Assembly (NCBI GenBank): GCA_903871735.1 | Contig: CAIQHU010000071.1 | Location: forward strand, 1-64,000 | Source of the DNA: an uncultured beta proteobacterium | Lineage (GTDB): Bacteria > Pseudomonadota > Gammaproteobacteria > Burkholderiales > Burkholderiaceae | Direction of reading: 5' to 3' | Length of the DNA stretch: 64,000 bases | Shown: positions 52,684 through 62,911 of the stretch, one piece after another | Position numbering within the stretch: the first letter of the stretch is position 1 | Layout of the letters: each line of letters begins with the position of its first letter | Translations under genes and position numbers: made by a program | The notes under the pieces: model-generated | What the model saw: only the letters and a program-made list of their open reading frames with translations | Database searches by the model: none | What the model was told of the DNA's origin: nothing

Positions 52684-53940
52684 TCACCCACTCCAATCGC
52701 CAAGAAATGGAAGTGCACCGTAACGCCCCATCAAATATCCGCGTTCAAGCGCCTCATTTTTACGCGGACTGAAGTCTGATAACGGGTACAGCTTTGAAGC
52801 CTGGTCTCTGTCTTTCTCTACAAACCAAATTTGATCCCGCCGGAACAAATCCTGATCCAACAATGAGGTGTCATGGCTTGTGAAAATTAACTGAGCCCCC
52901 TTTTTATTAAACCTAGAGTTCTGAAAAAGCTCCACGAGTCGGCGCACTAACAATGGATGCAAACTACTACCTAACTCATCAACTACCAAAACCATTCCCT
53001 TGTCAAGAATCTCAAGCACCGGCCCTGTGAGGAAAAGTAGATTACGTGTTCCCATGGATTCATCACCCAAACTAAACACGGCCTCACCATGATCGGTGAC
53101 GTGATGAAATAGCAACTCGTGAACCTCTTGCTCTTCGTTACGGACCTCTGTTTTTTCTGCAGCCATATCAAAATGAACGGCTTGACCAGATACCTTACGG
53201 GTCACGACTTCGATGTCAGAAATACTGATATCAGCCGAAGTCAAAAAGTCACAGATTGCTCGCTTGCCTTCCGGCTTACGCAGCATTTCGATCGAGAAAT
53301 GTTGTCCTAAAGGTGTAATCTCATTGAAGATGGCCAATTGCTTCACAAACCAAGCAAATACCGGCTGTAATTGTTCACTGTTGAGTTGTACTGCCATTGA
53401 GAGAAACAGTGCGTTGGGGCGTGTCGCGCCCTCCCAGACGGATTTTGGCCCCTTTAAGCCAGTACCAAAATCGTATAGATCCTTGCCACTTTCCTCATCA
53501 AAATAACGCTCAAACCATAATTGAGGCTTAAAAGCCTTGTATACAAGCAGATATTCCCGAGTGATCCGCTGAGCGGTGAGCGCAAAGCCGAACTGGTAGC
53601 GAATACCATCTAGAACAAATGAAACATCAAACTCGGTTGGCTGGGCAACCGATGTGGTCTCAAACCGAAAGGACTGTGTATGAAATGCTTGGCCTGGCTG
53701 CATCACGGATGCCGACTCAGCTACCACAGCCCGCATGAACTGTAAGGCCTTAATCAGGTTGGATTTGCCGCCAGCATTTGGCCCGAAGATGGCCATGCTA
53801 CGCAGGAGTGTAGGCGCAGCCTTGATACCCGATGGCATCGTGTTGGACTCTTGTAGCGACTTGTCCTTGTCTGCAACCAGGCTCAAGGTCTGCTCATCTC
53901 GTAAGGATCGAAAGTTTTTAACTCTGAATTCAATCAACAT
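52684..53940 (-). CDS. AAA15-family ATP-binding protein, RloA / AbiLi-like
   Basis: 418 aa; FRVKNFRSLRDEQTLSL, FGPNAGGKSNLIKAL Walker A, VLVVDELGSSLHPLLVRRLVELF Walker B, LIFTSHDTSLLD. Confidence 0.9.
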   Translation of the reverse strand: MLIEFRVKNFRSLRDEQTLSLVADKDKSLQESNTMPSGIKAAPTLLRSMAIFGPNAGGKSNLIKALQFMRAVVAESASVMQPGQAFHTQSFRFETTSVAQPTEFDVSFVLDGIRYQFGFALTAQRITREYLLVYKAFKPQLWFERYFDEESGKDLYDFGTGLKGPKSVWEGATRPNALFLSMAVQLNSEQLQPVFAWFVKQLAIFNEITPLGQHFSIEMLRKPEGKRAICDFLTSADISISDIEVVTRKVSGQAVHFDMAAEKTEVRNEEQEVHELLFHHVTDHGEAVFSLGDESMGTRNLLFLTGPVLEILDKGMVLVVDELGSSLHPLLVRRLVELFQNSRFNKKGAQLIFTSHDTSLLDQDLFRRDQIWFVEKDRDQASKLYPLSDFSPRKNEALERGYLMGRYGALPFLGDWSG

Positions 53941-53975
53941 AAAACTATTCTTATTAATCTAATAAATAAGTATTT

Positions 53976-53999
53976 TGCACTATTTATTCAAATAGTGCA
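53976..53999. promoter_or_regulatory. Perfect 10-bp inverted repeat upstream of the RloA-like gene
   Basis: TGCACTATTT-ATTC-AAATAGTGCA, 36-59 bp upstream of the start codon. Confidence 0.6.
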
Positions 54000-54213
54000 T
54001 TTATTTTCAAATAAAATCGGGTTTTTGCAACAAAGCAAGTGGATCCCACTCGGATATGAGCCACGGCACAGACCAACTCCTAGATGGCACCTACCATCCA
54101 ACTTGGCTAGGATATCAACAGGGCTAGCGGGAATATATCTTCAATGCAATTCGTCTCAAACTATGCGTGCCTGAGTCAAAGTACTATGCAGTTCAAGGGG
54201 CTAGGAATTCAGA

Positions 54214-55578
54214 TTAAGAACCCCCAACCATCATTTCTGAAATCAAAATAGAGCCAGTTTCTTTCGTCCCCCGCAGCAAAGAGTCTGATCCAATCGCGAC
54301 AATATCTAAAAACATTTGCTTTAAGTTCCCAGCAATCGTAATCTCCTCCACCGGGTGGGTAATGACCCCATTTTCAACCCAATAGCCAAAAGCACCTCTA
54401 GAGTAATCTCCAGTTACATAGTTCACTCCTTGCCCCATCAACTCAGTAACTAAGAGGCCAGTCCCCATCTCCTTAAGCAGTGCTGCTAAGTCGTCGGCCG
54501 GTCGGGTATTTCGACTAGTTAGGGTTAAATGATGCGACCCGCCTGAATTCCCAGTTGTTTGCATACCTAATTTACGTGCCGTGTAGGTCGATAAAAAATA
54601 GCCCTTCACAACCCCTGCCTCTACCACCTGACGGGGACTTGTACGTACCCCTTCATCGTCAAACGGTGTACTACCACTTTGCCGGGGACGATGCGGATTT
54701 TCAGCGATATCCAGATGCTTAGGGAAAACCTGCTGACCAATCGAGTCTAGTAAAAAACTCGACTTACGATACAAGGATCCACCAGATACGGCTTGCACAA
54801 AACCGCCTAAAATACCAACCGCTAAGGGAGCTTCAAAAATAACCGGACATTTTTGGGTTTTGATGGGCCTTGCACCAAGCCTTGATAAAGCCCTCTGGGC
54901 AGCATACCGACCAATCGCTTCAGGCTGAGCCAAGTCCTTAGGTACTCTGGAGGATGAATACCAGTCATCACGCTGCATCGGAGCGCCTAGCTGCTTACCC
55001 TGACTGGCAATCGGCGCGCAAGAAATGTAGTGCCGCGAAAAGGCATACCCATTTAAAAATCCACGGGTCGTACCCATCTGAAAATGCGCCTGATTAGCGC
55101 TAATACTCGCCCCGTCGCTATTCCGAATACGCGGGTCTACCGCAAAAGCACTGGCTTCTGCCCGCTGAGCAATTTCAATGGCCCCCGCAGCAGAGATTGT
55201 CCAAGGATGAAACAAGTCCAGATCCAGCGGATTTTTTTCTAATACATCCTCACTCGCTAAACCCGCACATGGATCTGGTGCCGTATACCGGGCAATATCA
55301 TAAGCGGCCTGCACCGTGCGCGTTACCGACTCTTCTGAAAAGTCACTCGTACTCGCATTACCTCGACGCTGACCAAGGTAAATACTAACGCCTAGTGATT
55401 TATCTACACTTTGCTCAATCGTTTCCACCTCGCCACGACGCACTGTTACAGATAATCCATGCCCCTCAGAGACATCCACAGCCGCGTCTGTGGCGCCTAA
55501 AGTAGTAGCCTGTTGCAGCGTGTTTTGAACCATTTCTTGGAATTTTGCTGCAGAATAAGTAAATAATTTTTTTGTCAT
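54214..55578 (-). CDS. pmbA: Metalloprotease PmbA/TldE
   Basis: FEAPLAVGILGGFVQAVSGGSLYRKSSFLLDSIGQQVF; VNYVTGDYSRGAFGYWVENG. Confidence 0.95.
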   Translation of the reverse strand: MTKKLFTYSAAKFQEMVQNTLQQATTLGATDAAVDVSEGHGLSVTVRRGEVETIEQSVDKSLGVSIYLGQRRGNASTSDFSEESVTRTVQAAYDIARYTAPDPCAGLASEDVLEKNPLDLDLFHPWTISAAGAIEIAQRAEASAFAVDPRIRNSDGASISANQAHFQMGTTRGFLNGYAFSRHYISCAPIASQGKQLGAPMQRDDWYSSSRVPKDLAQPEAIGRYAAQRALSRLGARPIKTQKCPVIFEAPLAVGILGGFVQAVSGGSLYRKSSFLLDSIGQQVFPKHLDIAENPHRPRQSGSTPFDDEGVRTSPRQVVEAGVVKGYFLSTYTARKLGMQTTGNSGGSHHLTLTSRNTRPADDLAALLKEMGTGLLVTELMGQGVNYVTGDYSRGAFGYWVENGVITHPVEEITIAGNLKQMFLDIVAIGSDSLLRGTKETGSILISEMMVGGS

Positions 55579-55615
55579 TCCCTTATCATAGTGATTATTT
55601 CTTCAACTGACCAAA

Positions 55616-56257
55616 ATGACCATCAACCAACCTACTACGTCGCCTATAAACCCAGACTTAGACCGCCCCATCCACCTTGGTATTGTGTCTATATCTGATC
55701 GCGCTTCTAGTGGCGTCTACCAAGACCTGGGGATTCCCGCCCTTGAAGCGTGGTTAAAAAAAACCATCTTAAGCCCCGTCTGTGTTTTCCACACGCGACT
55801 AATCGCCGATGAACAAGCATTGATTTCTCAAACACTCATCGAACTCGTCGACCAAAAACGCTGTGATTTAATCCTCACAACAGGCGGCACTGGCCCTAGT
55901 CGAAGAGATGTTACGCCAGAAGCCACTAAAGCGGTAGCTACTCGAGAAATGCCTGGCTTTGGCGAACAAATGCGCCAAATTAGCCTACGCTTTGTTCCAA
56001 CCGCCATCTTGTCGCGCCAAATTGGCGCTCTGCGAGAAATCGATGGCCATGCTTGTTTAATAATCAACTTACCAGGCCAACCCAAGGCCATTCAAGAGAC
56101 TTTGGAGGGCTTAAAAGACGAAGCAGGTCAAACCTTGACCCCGGGCATATTCGCAGCAGTACCCTACTGTATCGACTTGATTGGGGGACCTTATATCGAA
56201 ACGTGTGCAACGACTGTTAAAGCCTTTCGCCCCAAATCGGCTATTCGAACGAAGTAA
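55616..56257 (+). CDS. mog: Molybdopterin adenylyltransferase (Mog/MoaB family)
   Basis: LGIVSISDRASSGVYQDLGIPAL; LILTTGGTGPSRRDVTPEAT; INLPGQPKAI. Confidence 0.93.
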   Translation: MTINQPTTSPINPDLDRPIHLGIVSISDRASSGVYQDLGIPALEAWLKKTILSPVCVFHTRLIADEQALISQTLIELVDQKRCDLILTTGGTGPSRRDVTPEATKAVATREMPGFGEQMRQISLRFVPTAILSRQIGALREIDGHACLIINLPGQPKAIQETLEGLKDEAGQTLTPGIFAAVPYCIDLIGGPYIETCATTVKAFRPKSAIRTK

Positions 56258-56286
56258 AAGGGCATCCCTGGGTAAAACGCCAGCTA

Positions 56287-56841
56287 TTAGGCTCGGAAAA
56301 AATGTTTCCGGTAGTAACGCAACTCCTCAATCGACTCCAGAATATCGGCGTAAGCAGTATGCGCTTGCTGTTTTGTAAAATTCTTCGCAATTTCTGGCTG
56401 CCAACGTTTACATAATTCTTTAATCGTGGATACATCTAGATTGCGATAATGAAAAAAAGCTTCTAATGCAGGCATATACTTTGCCAAAAATCGCCTATCT
56501 TGATGAATTGTGTTGCCACACATGGGGGATAAGCCTGACTTGAGATGGCTTGACAAAAAATCTAAAGCTATCTTTTGAGCCTCCTCCTCACTGGTTGTTG
56601 AAGCTAACACCTTCGTAATCAATCCAGATTTGGAATGCGTCCCCTGATTCCAAGAGTCCATTTGATCCAGCAAAGATTGCTCCTGATGCACCACAATCAC
56701 AGGACTTTCAGCAATAATCTCTAAATCACCGTCCGTTATAATCATGGCTATTTCTAGAATACGCTCTTTAAGAGGATCAAGGCCACTCATCTCCATATCC
56801 AACCAGATCAGTCGATCTTTTTTCAGTTCTGTGTTCAAATC
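56287..56841 (-). CDS. orn: Oligoribonuclease
   Basis: [29 protein letters not shown]; exonuclease motifs; likely non-ATG start near 56841. Confidence 0.93.
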   Translation of the reverse strand, partial: DLNTELKKDRLIWLDMEMSGLDPLKERILEIAMIITDGDLEIIAESPVIVVHQEQSLLDQMDSWNQGTHSKSGLITKVLASTTSEEEAQKIALDFLSSHLKSGLSPMCGNTIHQDRRFLAKYMPALEAFFHYRNLDVSTIKELCKRWQPEIAKNFTKQQAHTAYADILESIEELRYYRKHFFRA

Positions 56842-56865
56842 GTAACTCGCTTCTATAATTAACCA

Positions 56866-58119
56866 ATGATATTTACTTCTATTTTCCTCGCTTTTTTGGT
56901 CCTTGGACTTTTTACCCAATTTTACTTAGCGCAGCGCCAAGTGCAATCGGCCCTGAAGCATCGTCATGCCGTGCCAAAGGGCTTTGAACTTCTTGTTTCC
57001 TTGGAGAGTCATCAAAAGGCCGCGGACTATACCGTAGCCAAATTACGCTTTGGCTTACTGGAAAATATTGTCTCTAAAGTTTTACTGATCGCCCTCACAG
57101 TTTTGGGACTGATTTATTTTATTCACTTGGAACTTTTAGCGTATTTTGCACCCGGCGTATGGCAACAAATTGCCCTACTTCTTGGCTTGAGTATCCTAAC
57201 AAGTATTCTTGATCTCCCCTTTTCTTGGTACAAACAATTCCGACTCGAGGAGCAGTTTGGTTTTAACCGAATGTCCCAAAAAATATTTTGGATTGATTTT
57301 TTCAAAGGAACTCTTCTCAGCCTAGCAATCGGTATTCCACTCTTATGGGTTGTCTTTACCCTAATGGCCAAAGCCGGAACATATTGGTGGTTTTTTGCAT
57401 GGATCTTTTTGATCGGATTTATCCTCATCGCGACCTGGATCGTCCCAATCTGGATTGCACCGCTATTTAACAAGTTCAAACCCCTTGAAGATGGTAACCT
57501 CAAAACCTCGATCCAGGCCTTACTCGATCGTTGTGGCTTTGTTAGCAAAGGCCTCTTTGTCATGGATGGTAGTAAGCGCAGTGCCCATGGCAATGCCTAC
57601 TTTACCGGTATTGGGAAAAATAAACGGATTGTGTTTTTTGATACCTTAATTGAAAAGTTAAGCTCCCTAGAAATTGAAGCAGTTCTGGCGCACGAATTAG
57701 GTCACTTCAAAAAAAATCATATTCGCAAACGAATGATCATGACTTTTCTAATGAGTCTTGCTGGCTTGGCACTTTTAGGCTGGCTTTCTGAACAGATCTG
57801 GTTTTATGAAAGTCTGGGCGTAACGCCTGCTATGGATGGCAATAATGCCGGCTTAGCACTCGCACTCTTCTCTCTAGTCATCCCGACCTTTACGTATTTC
57901 ATTACCCCCATAGGTAGCCTCTTATCGCGCCAACATGAATTCGAGGCCGATGCCTTTGCAGCACAAACAACCCATCCTAAACACCTCATATCCGCCCTCA
58001 TTAAGCTCTACCAAGACAATGCCGCCACCTTAACACCCGATACCTGGTACTCAGCGTTTTACGACTCTCACCCCCCAGCACCCATTCGGATTGCTCATCT
58101 CAATCGGCTCGCGACATAA
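56866..58119 (+). CDS. M48 family (Ste24-like CaaX) metallopeptidase
   Basis: [17 protein letters not shown] HExxH; N-terminal multi-[11 protein letters not shown]. Confidence 0.93.
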   Translation: MIFTSIFLAFLVLGLFTQFYLAQRQVQSALKHRHAVPKGFELLVSLESHQKAADYTVAKLRFGLLENIVSKVLLIALTVLGLIYFIHLELLAYFAPGVWQQIALLLGLSILTSILDLPFSWYKQFRLEEQFGFNRMSQKIFWIDFFKGTLLSLAIGIPLLWVVFTLMAKAGTYWWFFAWIFLIGFILIATWIVPIWIAPLFNKFKPLEDGNLKTSIQALLDRCGFVSKGLFVMDGSKRSAHGNAYFTGIGKNKRIVFFDTLIEKLSSLEIEAVLAHELGHFKKNHIRKRMIMTFLMSLAGLALLGWLSEQIWFYESLGVTPAMDGNNAGLALALFSLVIPTFTYFITPIGSLLSRQHEFEADAFAAQTTHPKHLISALIKLYQDNAATLTPDTWYSAFYDSHPPAPIRIAHLNRLAT

Positions 58120-58142
58120 TGGTCTTATGCTAGGACATCTCC

Positions 58143-59111
58143 TTGGCTAAGACCTGCTTCAAAGCCCTTTTGGTAGCATCATATGGCAGAAACTATTTAG
58201 CAAAACCAATCCATCAACTAGATGCGAATCTCCCAGAGTATGTCGAGGTTATCTCTAGGGGAAGAAAAAAAGAAGCTGCCGTCGGTGATGAGCTCCTACT
58301 CGAATCAACATCCAATCATCAAGCAGTGATTCAAGCTATACAGCCAAGAAAAAATCTGTTGTTTCGTTCGGATGCATTTCGCTCAAAATCAATCGCTGCG
58401 AATGTCGATCAAATATTACTCGTTTTAGCGACCGAACCAGCTTTTTCACCTGACTTACTTGGCCGCGCAGCGATTGTGGCCGCGCACGCAAACATCGAAC
58501 TGCGGATTCTACTCAATAAAGTCGACCTGCATGATTCTCTAGAAAAAGCCCGAACTCTGCTTGCGCCCTATCGAACATTACAAATTCCCATTCATGAAAT
58601 ATCCGCAAAATATGATATCCATGGAGCTCAAAGTCTAGCGAGTCTGCAGCCCCTATTAGCTGGCAAAGTGTCGGTTCTAGTTGGTCAGTCTGGAATGGGT
58701 AAATCAACCCTCCTCAATTATTGGGTCCCAAATGCTAGCGCTCAAACACGTGAGCATTCCACCAAGCTTGACACTGGCAAACACACTACGACAGCCTGCA
58801 AGTATTACAGCCTACCGCAAGCTTGGGGGGAGTTAAATAACCAATGTGGCGCCCTGATCGATTCACCTGGTTTTCAAGAGTTTGGCTTAGCGCATCTCTC
58901 AGAAAGCGAATTACAACATGCCTTTACGGAATTTGCCCCATTTTTAGGCAATTGCAGATTTAATAATTGTAGTCACGCTCATGAGCCAGGCTGCGCAGTC
59001 CAAGAGGGTGTAAAGCTTGGTGCTATTTCGCCCCTACGCTTGCAGTTATTTTCGCAACTCGTCCACGAAAGCCGGAATGCGACGCAACAAGTTTTAGAAA
59101 GATCCAGTTAG
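58143..59111 (+). CDS. rsgA: Ribosome small subunit-dependent GTPase RsgA
   Basis: VLVGQSGMGKSTLLNYWVP; DTGKHTTTACKYYSL; IDSPGFQEFGL; CNNCSHxHEPGCAV zinc motif; TTG start with AGGA upstream. Confidence 0.93.
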   Translation: MAKTCFKALLVASYGRNYLAKPIHQLDANLPEYVEVISRGRKKEAAVGDELLLESTSNHQAVIQAIQPRKNLLFRSDAFRSKSIAANVDQILLVLATEPAFSPDLLGRAAIVAAHANIELRILLNKVDLHDSLEKARTLLAPYRTLQIPIHEISAKYDIHGAQSLASLQPLLAGKVSVLVGQSGMGKSTLLNYWVPNASAQTREHSTKLDTGKHTTTACKYYSLPQAWGELNNQCGALIDSPGFQEFGLAHLSESELQHAFTEFAPFLGNCRFNNCSHAHEPGCAVQEGVKLGAISPLRLQLFSQLVHESRNATQQVLERSS

Positions 59112-60061
59112 ATCGGCCCAATCCATACTGCAATTGTTAGCATTGCTAAAAGAATCATCCATAAAACAACTGCCCGCCAAACTAAAGATGCGCCAGCATC
59201 AAGGTGCGCAGCTAAGGGCAGCATACCAAATTCATGAACCGGCTGCTCACCTTGCTCAGCCATCCGAATAGCTTCTGCACTATCAACCTCTGGAAGTGGC
59301 TCACCGAGCTGAACGCCTAAAGCACCGCCACCAGTGCCAATTAAAATAGCCTCCGATTGGGTCACCCATTTTTTTTGATGAAAACGCCAAGCGTACGCAG
59401 CCTGCTCAAAATTCCCAACAATCGTAAATCCAGTCGCGGTTAAGCGCGTCGGAAGCCAGTCGATTACTTCACGAAAATTTTTGATCAAAGCAATTAAGGC
59501 AGGGCTAGCAGCACCAAAACGCCAGTGCTCTTCAGCCAAAATAGTGAGCCGATAAAGTATGACTCCAGCAGGGCCAATGGGCAATAGAAACCAAAAAAAT
59601 ACCCCAAAAACATGTTTATGAACCGCTAGAATAGCCCGCTCTAAGGTATGACGAACCACCTCCGTCTCCGACATGTTTTCAGTTACCAAACTGGGCCCTG
59701 CCCAATTGGCTAATTCTTGTCGAGCCGTATCTAACTGCCGCTCTCTAAGCGCTTCTTGAATCAACGTGAAAGGATGGCTAAATTGTCGAAAACCCATACA
59801 AAAATAGACAATCACGATATTCCACCCCAAAGCGAAAAGAGGGTAGTGGTAGATCAGCCATAAATGCACTAAAAAAACGAGGAACACCGGTGGAAATAAA
59901 AGGACAAATAAGGAAATCTTTGCCGAAGTCGGCTCACCTGTATCGCAATAATTAGGAATCACGAAGACCCATTGCCTAAAAACGCGACCAATCCAATGAT
60001 CTCGTCCTACTGGGCGATACTGCTCTGCAAAGAGTGCGAATAGTACAGAAAAAAAGGTCAT
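59108..60061 (-). CDS. CobD/CbiB-like membrane protein
   Basis: 317 aa; LFALFAEQYRP; GFRQFSHPFTLIQEALRERQLDTARQELANW; PTRLTATGFTIVGNFEQA. Confidence 0.8.
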   Translation of the reverse strand: MTFFSVLFALFAEQYRPVGRDHWIGRVFRQWVFVIPNYCDTGEPTSAKISLFVLLFPPVFLVFLVHLWLIYHYPLFALGWNIVIVYFCMGFRQFSHPFTLIQEALRERQLDTARQELANWAGPSLVTENMSETEVVRHTLERAILAVHKHVFGVFFWFLLPIGPAGVILYRLTILAEEHWRFGAASPALIALIKNFREVIDWLPTRLTATGFTIVGNFEQAAYAWRFHQKKWVTQSEAILIGTGGGALGVQLGEPLPEVDSAEAIRMAEQGEQPVHEFGMLPLAAHLDAGASLVWRAVVLWMILLAMLTIAVWIGPI

Positions 60062-60067
60062 GTAGTC

Positions 60068-60751
60068 CTAGGCATTCAAGAAATGATACAAATTACGCAA
60101 CATCCCAGCAGTTGCTCCCCAAATAAAACGATCTTCATAAGGCATCGCATAAAAACGCCGACGCCCCCTTGGTCCATCCCACTCACGCACCTGATGATTG
60201 GCAGGATTCATCAAAAAATCTAAGGGTACTTCAAAAATACTATCGACCTCTTCGGCATCCGCTTTTAATTGCTGCTGTAAAGAAACTAAAGCAACTACCG
60301 GCGTGACTTGATATCCAGTCACTGTAAAGTAATCCGGCAAATGCCCTAAAGGCTCTATGCAAGAAGAGGCTAGCCCGATCTCCTCTTCTGCCTCACGCAT
60401 CGCCGTGGCCAAGGCGTCCTGATCCGCATCCTCCTTGCGACCACCTGGAAAACTAATCTGCCCAGCATGATCCTTTAAATGGGCCGCTCGCTGCGTTAAT
60501 AAGACACTCAATTGATCCTTATTTTGAATCAGCGGAATTAATACGGCAGCAATTTTTCGTTTGCTTGGGTCTTGATAAGCAACTGATTGAATCGTCTCAT
60601 CCGTCAGTTCGGGAGTCCATACTTTTTGCTGTGTAAAGCGCATTCTTAATGCCTGCGAATGCAACTGCTCTTTGCACACCGCAGGCGTAGTCATGGCCGC
60701 TATCGAAATAGCAGCCAAACGGGGATCAGATTGTGGCAACCGAGCAGTCAT
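60068..60751 (-). CDS. NUDIX hydrolase (CoA pyrophosphatase-like)
   Basis: ISFPGGRKEDADQDALATAMREAEEEIGL Nudix box. Confidence 0.9.
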   Translation of the reverse strand: MTARLPQSDPRLAAISIAAMTTPAVCKEQLHSQALRMRFTQQKVWTPELTDETIQSVAYQDPSKRKIAAVLIPLIQNKDQLSVLLTQRAAHLKDHAGQISFPGGRKEDADQDALATAMREAEEEIGLASSCIEPLGHLPDYFTVTGYQVTPVVALVSLQQQLKADAEEVDSIFEVPLDFLMNPANHQVREWDGPRGRRRFYAMPYEDRFIWGATAGMLRNLYHFLNA

Positions 60752-60841
60752 TATGTGATTATAAGTAATCTTATAGGCATTTATTATTTCAAGGCTGAGT
60801 CCGTAAATAACAAACTAGGCATTGGGAAGAAAAAACGACCC

Positions 60842-60873
60842 TAAAAACACTAAAGGCAGCTTGCGCTGCCTTT
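60842..60873 (-). terminator. Rho-independent terminator of the rpsP-rimM-trmD-rplS operon
   Basis: Minus strand AAAGGCAGC-GCAA-GCTGCCTTT followed by AGTGTTTTT; directly downstream of rplS. Confidence 0.8.
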
Positions 60874-60895
60874 ACGAGTCGCATAGCGTATTTAA

Positions 60896-61294
60896 TTACT
60901 CTGCAGAAATAGCCGCTTTAGCTGTTTTCGTACGAGAAACTAATTTTTCTTTAATCCGCGCAGACTTGCCTGAACGCTCGCGCAAGTAATACAACTTGGC
61001 ACGACGAACATCACCCCGACGCTTCACTTCAATACTGGCAATGAGTGGCGAATACGTTTGAAAAGTTCTCTCAACGCCCTCTCCAGAAGATATTTTGCGA
61101 ACAATAAAACTGGAGTTTAAACCGCGATTACGCTTGGCAATCACTACACCTTCAAAGGCTTGCACCCGCTTACGTGTTCCTTCAACAACGTTTACATTGA
61201 CCACTAATGTGTCGCCAGGTGCAAACGCGGGGATTACTCTACTACTTGTTAAACGAGCAATTTCTTCTTGCTCTATCTTCTCAATTAAATTCAT
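60896..61294 (-). CDS. rplS: 50S ribosomal protein L19
   Basis: [55 protein letters not shown]. Confidence 0.97.
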   Translation of the reverse strand: MNLIEKIEQEEIARLTSSRVIPAFAPGDTLVVNVNVVEGTRKRVQAFEGVVIAKRNRGLNSSFIVRKISSGEGVERTFQTYSPLIASIEVKRRGDVRRAKLYYLRERSGKSARIKEKLVSRTKTAKAAISAE

Positions 61295-61493
61295 GATGAC
61301 TCCTTATGCATCGTTTCGGCGTTGTATTCCCAAGAATGACTAGTTCTAAAACAACCACATCTTCGAACTCATTGACATCCAATTAGTACATCCGAATATT
61401 GCTTTTTACAAAACACGATTCGCTAATTCAATATCGGAAGGTCAATATCTTAGGGACCCGAAAGAGGATACGTTAAAAAAATTAAGATCTTGA

Positions 61494-62273
61494 TCAACCT
61501 TTATCGACATCATTGACTAACTGTGCCAAAAAAAGTTCATCTTGATTACTTAACAAACCATGACTTCTAGCAGAAATAATTAAATCTGGTCGAAGCCTTT
61601 GGGTCGCCTTTAATGCTTCAAAACGACGCCAACTTTCTATTTTCGCATGATGTCCGGATAAAAGCACGCTCGGTACCAAAAAATTTTCATAATTTTCCGG
61701 CCGGGTATAGTGCGGATGGTCTAAAACACCCTTCATAAAGCTATCCTGCGTCGCGGAGAGTTCGTCGCCTAAAACACCAGGTAGTAAACGAACAACCGCA
61801 TCAATCACGGCCATTGCCGCAAATTCCCCCCCAGAAATAACAAAATCACCCAAGCTAAGCTGATAATCGACCTGGCGATCGATAAAGCGCTGGTCAACGG
61901 CTTCATACCGGCCACAAACAAGAGTTATTTGCCGTAAATTAGCCAACTCATTGGCTATGCCTTGGTTAAAAACGCGCCCCTGTGGGGAAAGTAATATAAC
62001 CGGGCCAGGCTCATGAGTATTTGTCTCAGAAGATGTTTGAAGGCTTATCTTGGATGCTTGTAAAGCTGCCTCTAAAGGGCCTGTCATCATCACCATGCCC
62101 GGGCCACCACCATAAGCCCGGTCATCTACAGTCCGGCGAAGATCTTGCGTAAAATCGCGCGGGTTCCATAAGTGCAACGACACAACACCCTCTTCAAATG
62201 CGCGACCAACTACCCCATGCTCGGTAACACAAGCCATCATTTCAGGAAAAATACTCAGCACATCAAATCGCAT
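61494..62273 (-). CDS. trmD: tRNA (guanine-N1)-methyltransferase
   Basis: [57 protein letters not shown]. Confidence 0.97.
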   Translation of the reverse strand: MRFDVLSIFPEMMACVTEHGVVGRAFEEGVVSLHLWNPRDFTQDLRRTVDDRAYGGGPGMVMMTGPLEAALQASKISLQTSSETNTHEPGPVILLSPQGRVFNQGIANELANLRQITLVCGRYEAVDQRFIDRQVDYQLSLGDFVISGGEFAAMAVIDAVVRLLPGVLGDELSATQDSFMKGVLDHPHYTRPENYENFLVPSVLLSGHHAKIESWRRFEALKATQRLRPDLIISARSHGLLSNQDELFLAQLVNDVDKG

Positions 62274-62317
62274 CAGATGTTGCCCTTTATTTTGTGGCTA
62301 ACTTTGGATACCCAAAA

Positions 62318-62869
62318 TCACCAATCGCTTTGCCAATCAACAGTGATTTTTTTGGCCATCGGATCGCTCAAATTAACATCTATGATAAAAGCTTTTACAA
62401 ATGGAATTAATCGTTGTTTTTTTACATCATTCACAACAGATAAAACCGACTGTGCACCGTTATCCATCATTTCAACAACTTGACCAAATGGTTCACCAGC
62501 CTGATTTTCTACTTGCGCACCCAATAAATCAGTCCAATAAAACTCATCTTCGCCAGGTGTTGGAAAATGTTTTCGAGCCATGGCAATGCGCGCAGACTTC
62601 ATGGCCAATGCCTGATCACGATCGGTTAGTCCTACTAATTCTAAAATGACAGAACCACTATGGAATTTGGATAAATACACTTGATAATCTTTGACAGATA
62701 ATGCCAACGATCCGGGAGCAGACTTAATCCATATCTCTTTAGCAGCTAACAGCGCAACGGGATCGGTAGCAAATGGTCGCACTTTGAGGGCTCCCCGAAT
62801 ACCGTACGCCTCGATGATCGTTCCCACTTCTATTAATTCTTGATGTAAAGTCGGCAACTCCACGCTCAT
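62318..62869 (-). CDS. rimM: Ribosome maturation factor RimM
   Basis: VGTIIEAYGIRGALKVRPFATDP; DEFYWTDLLGAQVEN; operon position. Confidence 0.95.
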   Translation of the reverse strand: MSVELPTLHQELIEVGTIIEAYGIRGALKVRPFATDPVALLAAKEIWIKSAPGSLALSVKDYQVYLSKFHSGSVILELVGLTDRDQALAMKSARIAMARKHFPTPGEDEFYWTDLLGAQVENQAGEPFGQVVEMMDNGAQSVLSVVNDVKKQRLIPFVKAFIIDVNLSDPMAKKITVDWQSDW

Positions 62870-62876
62870 AAGGAGT

Positions 62877-62901
62877 AAACACCCACGTTATATGGGTGTT
62901 T
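62877..62901. promoter_or_regulatory. Perfect 9-bp hairpin in the rpsP-rimM intercistronic gap
   Basis: AAACACCCA-CGTTATA-TGGGTGTTT; no U-run on the operon strand, so probably not a simple terminator. Confidence 0.5.
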
Positions 62902-62911
62902 GTAAAAATAA

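Noticed and set aside
54056-54214. Plus-strand frame MSHGTDQLLDGTYHPTWLGYQQG*REYIFNAIRLKLCVPESKYYAVQGARNSD*
   Set aside because: Has an in-frame TAG and no recognisable family; possibly debris next to the defence module but unsupported
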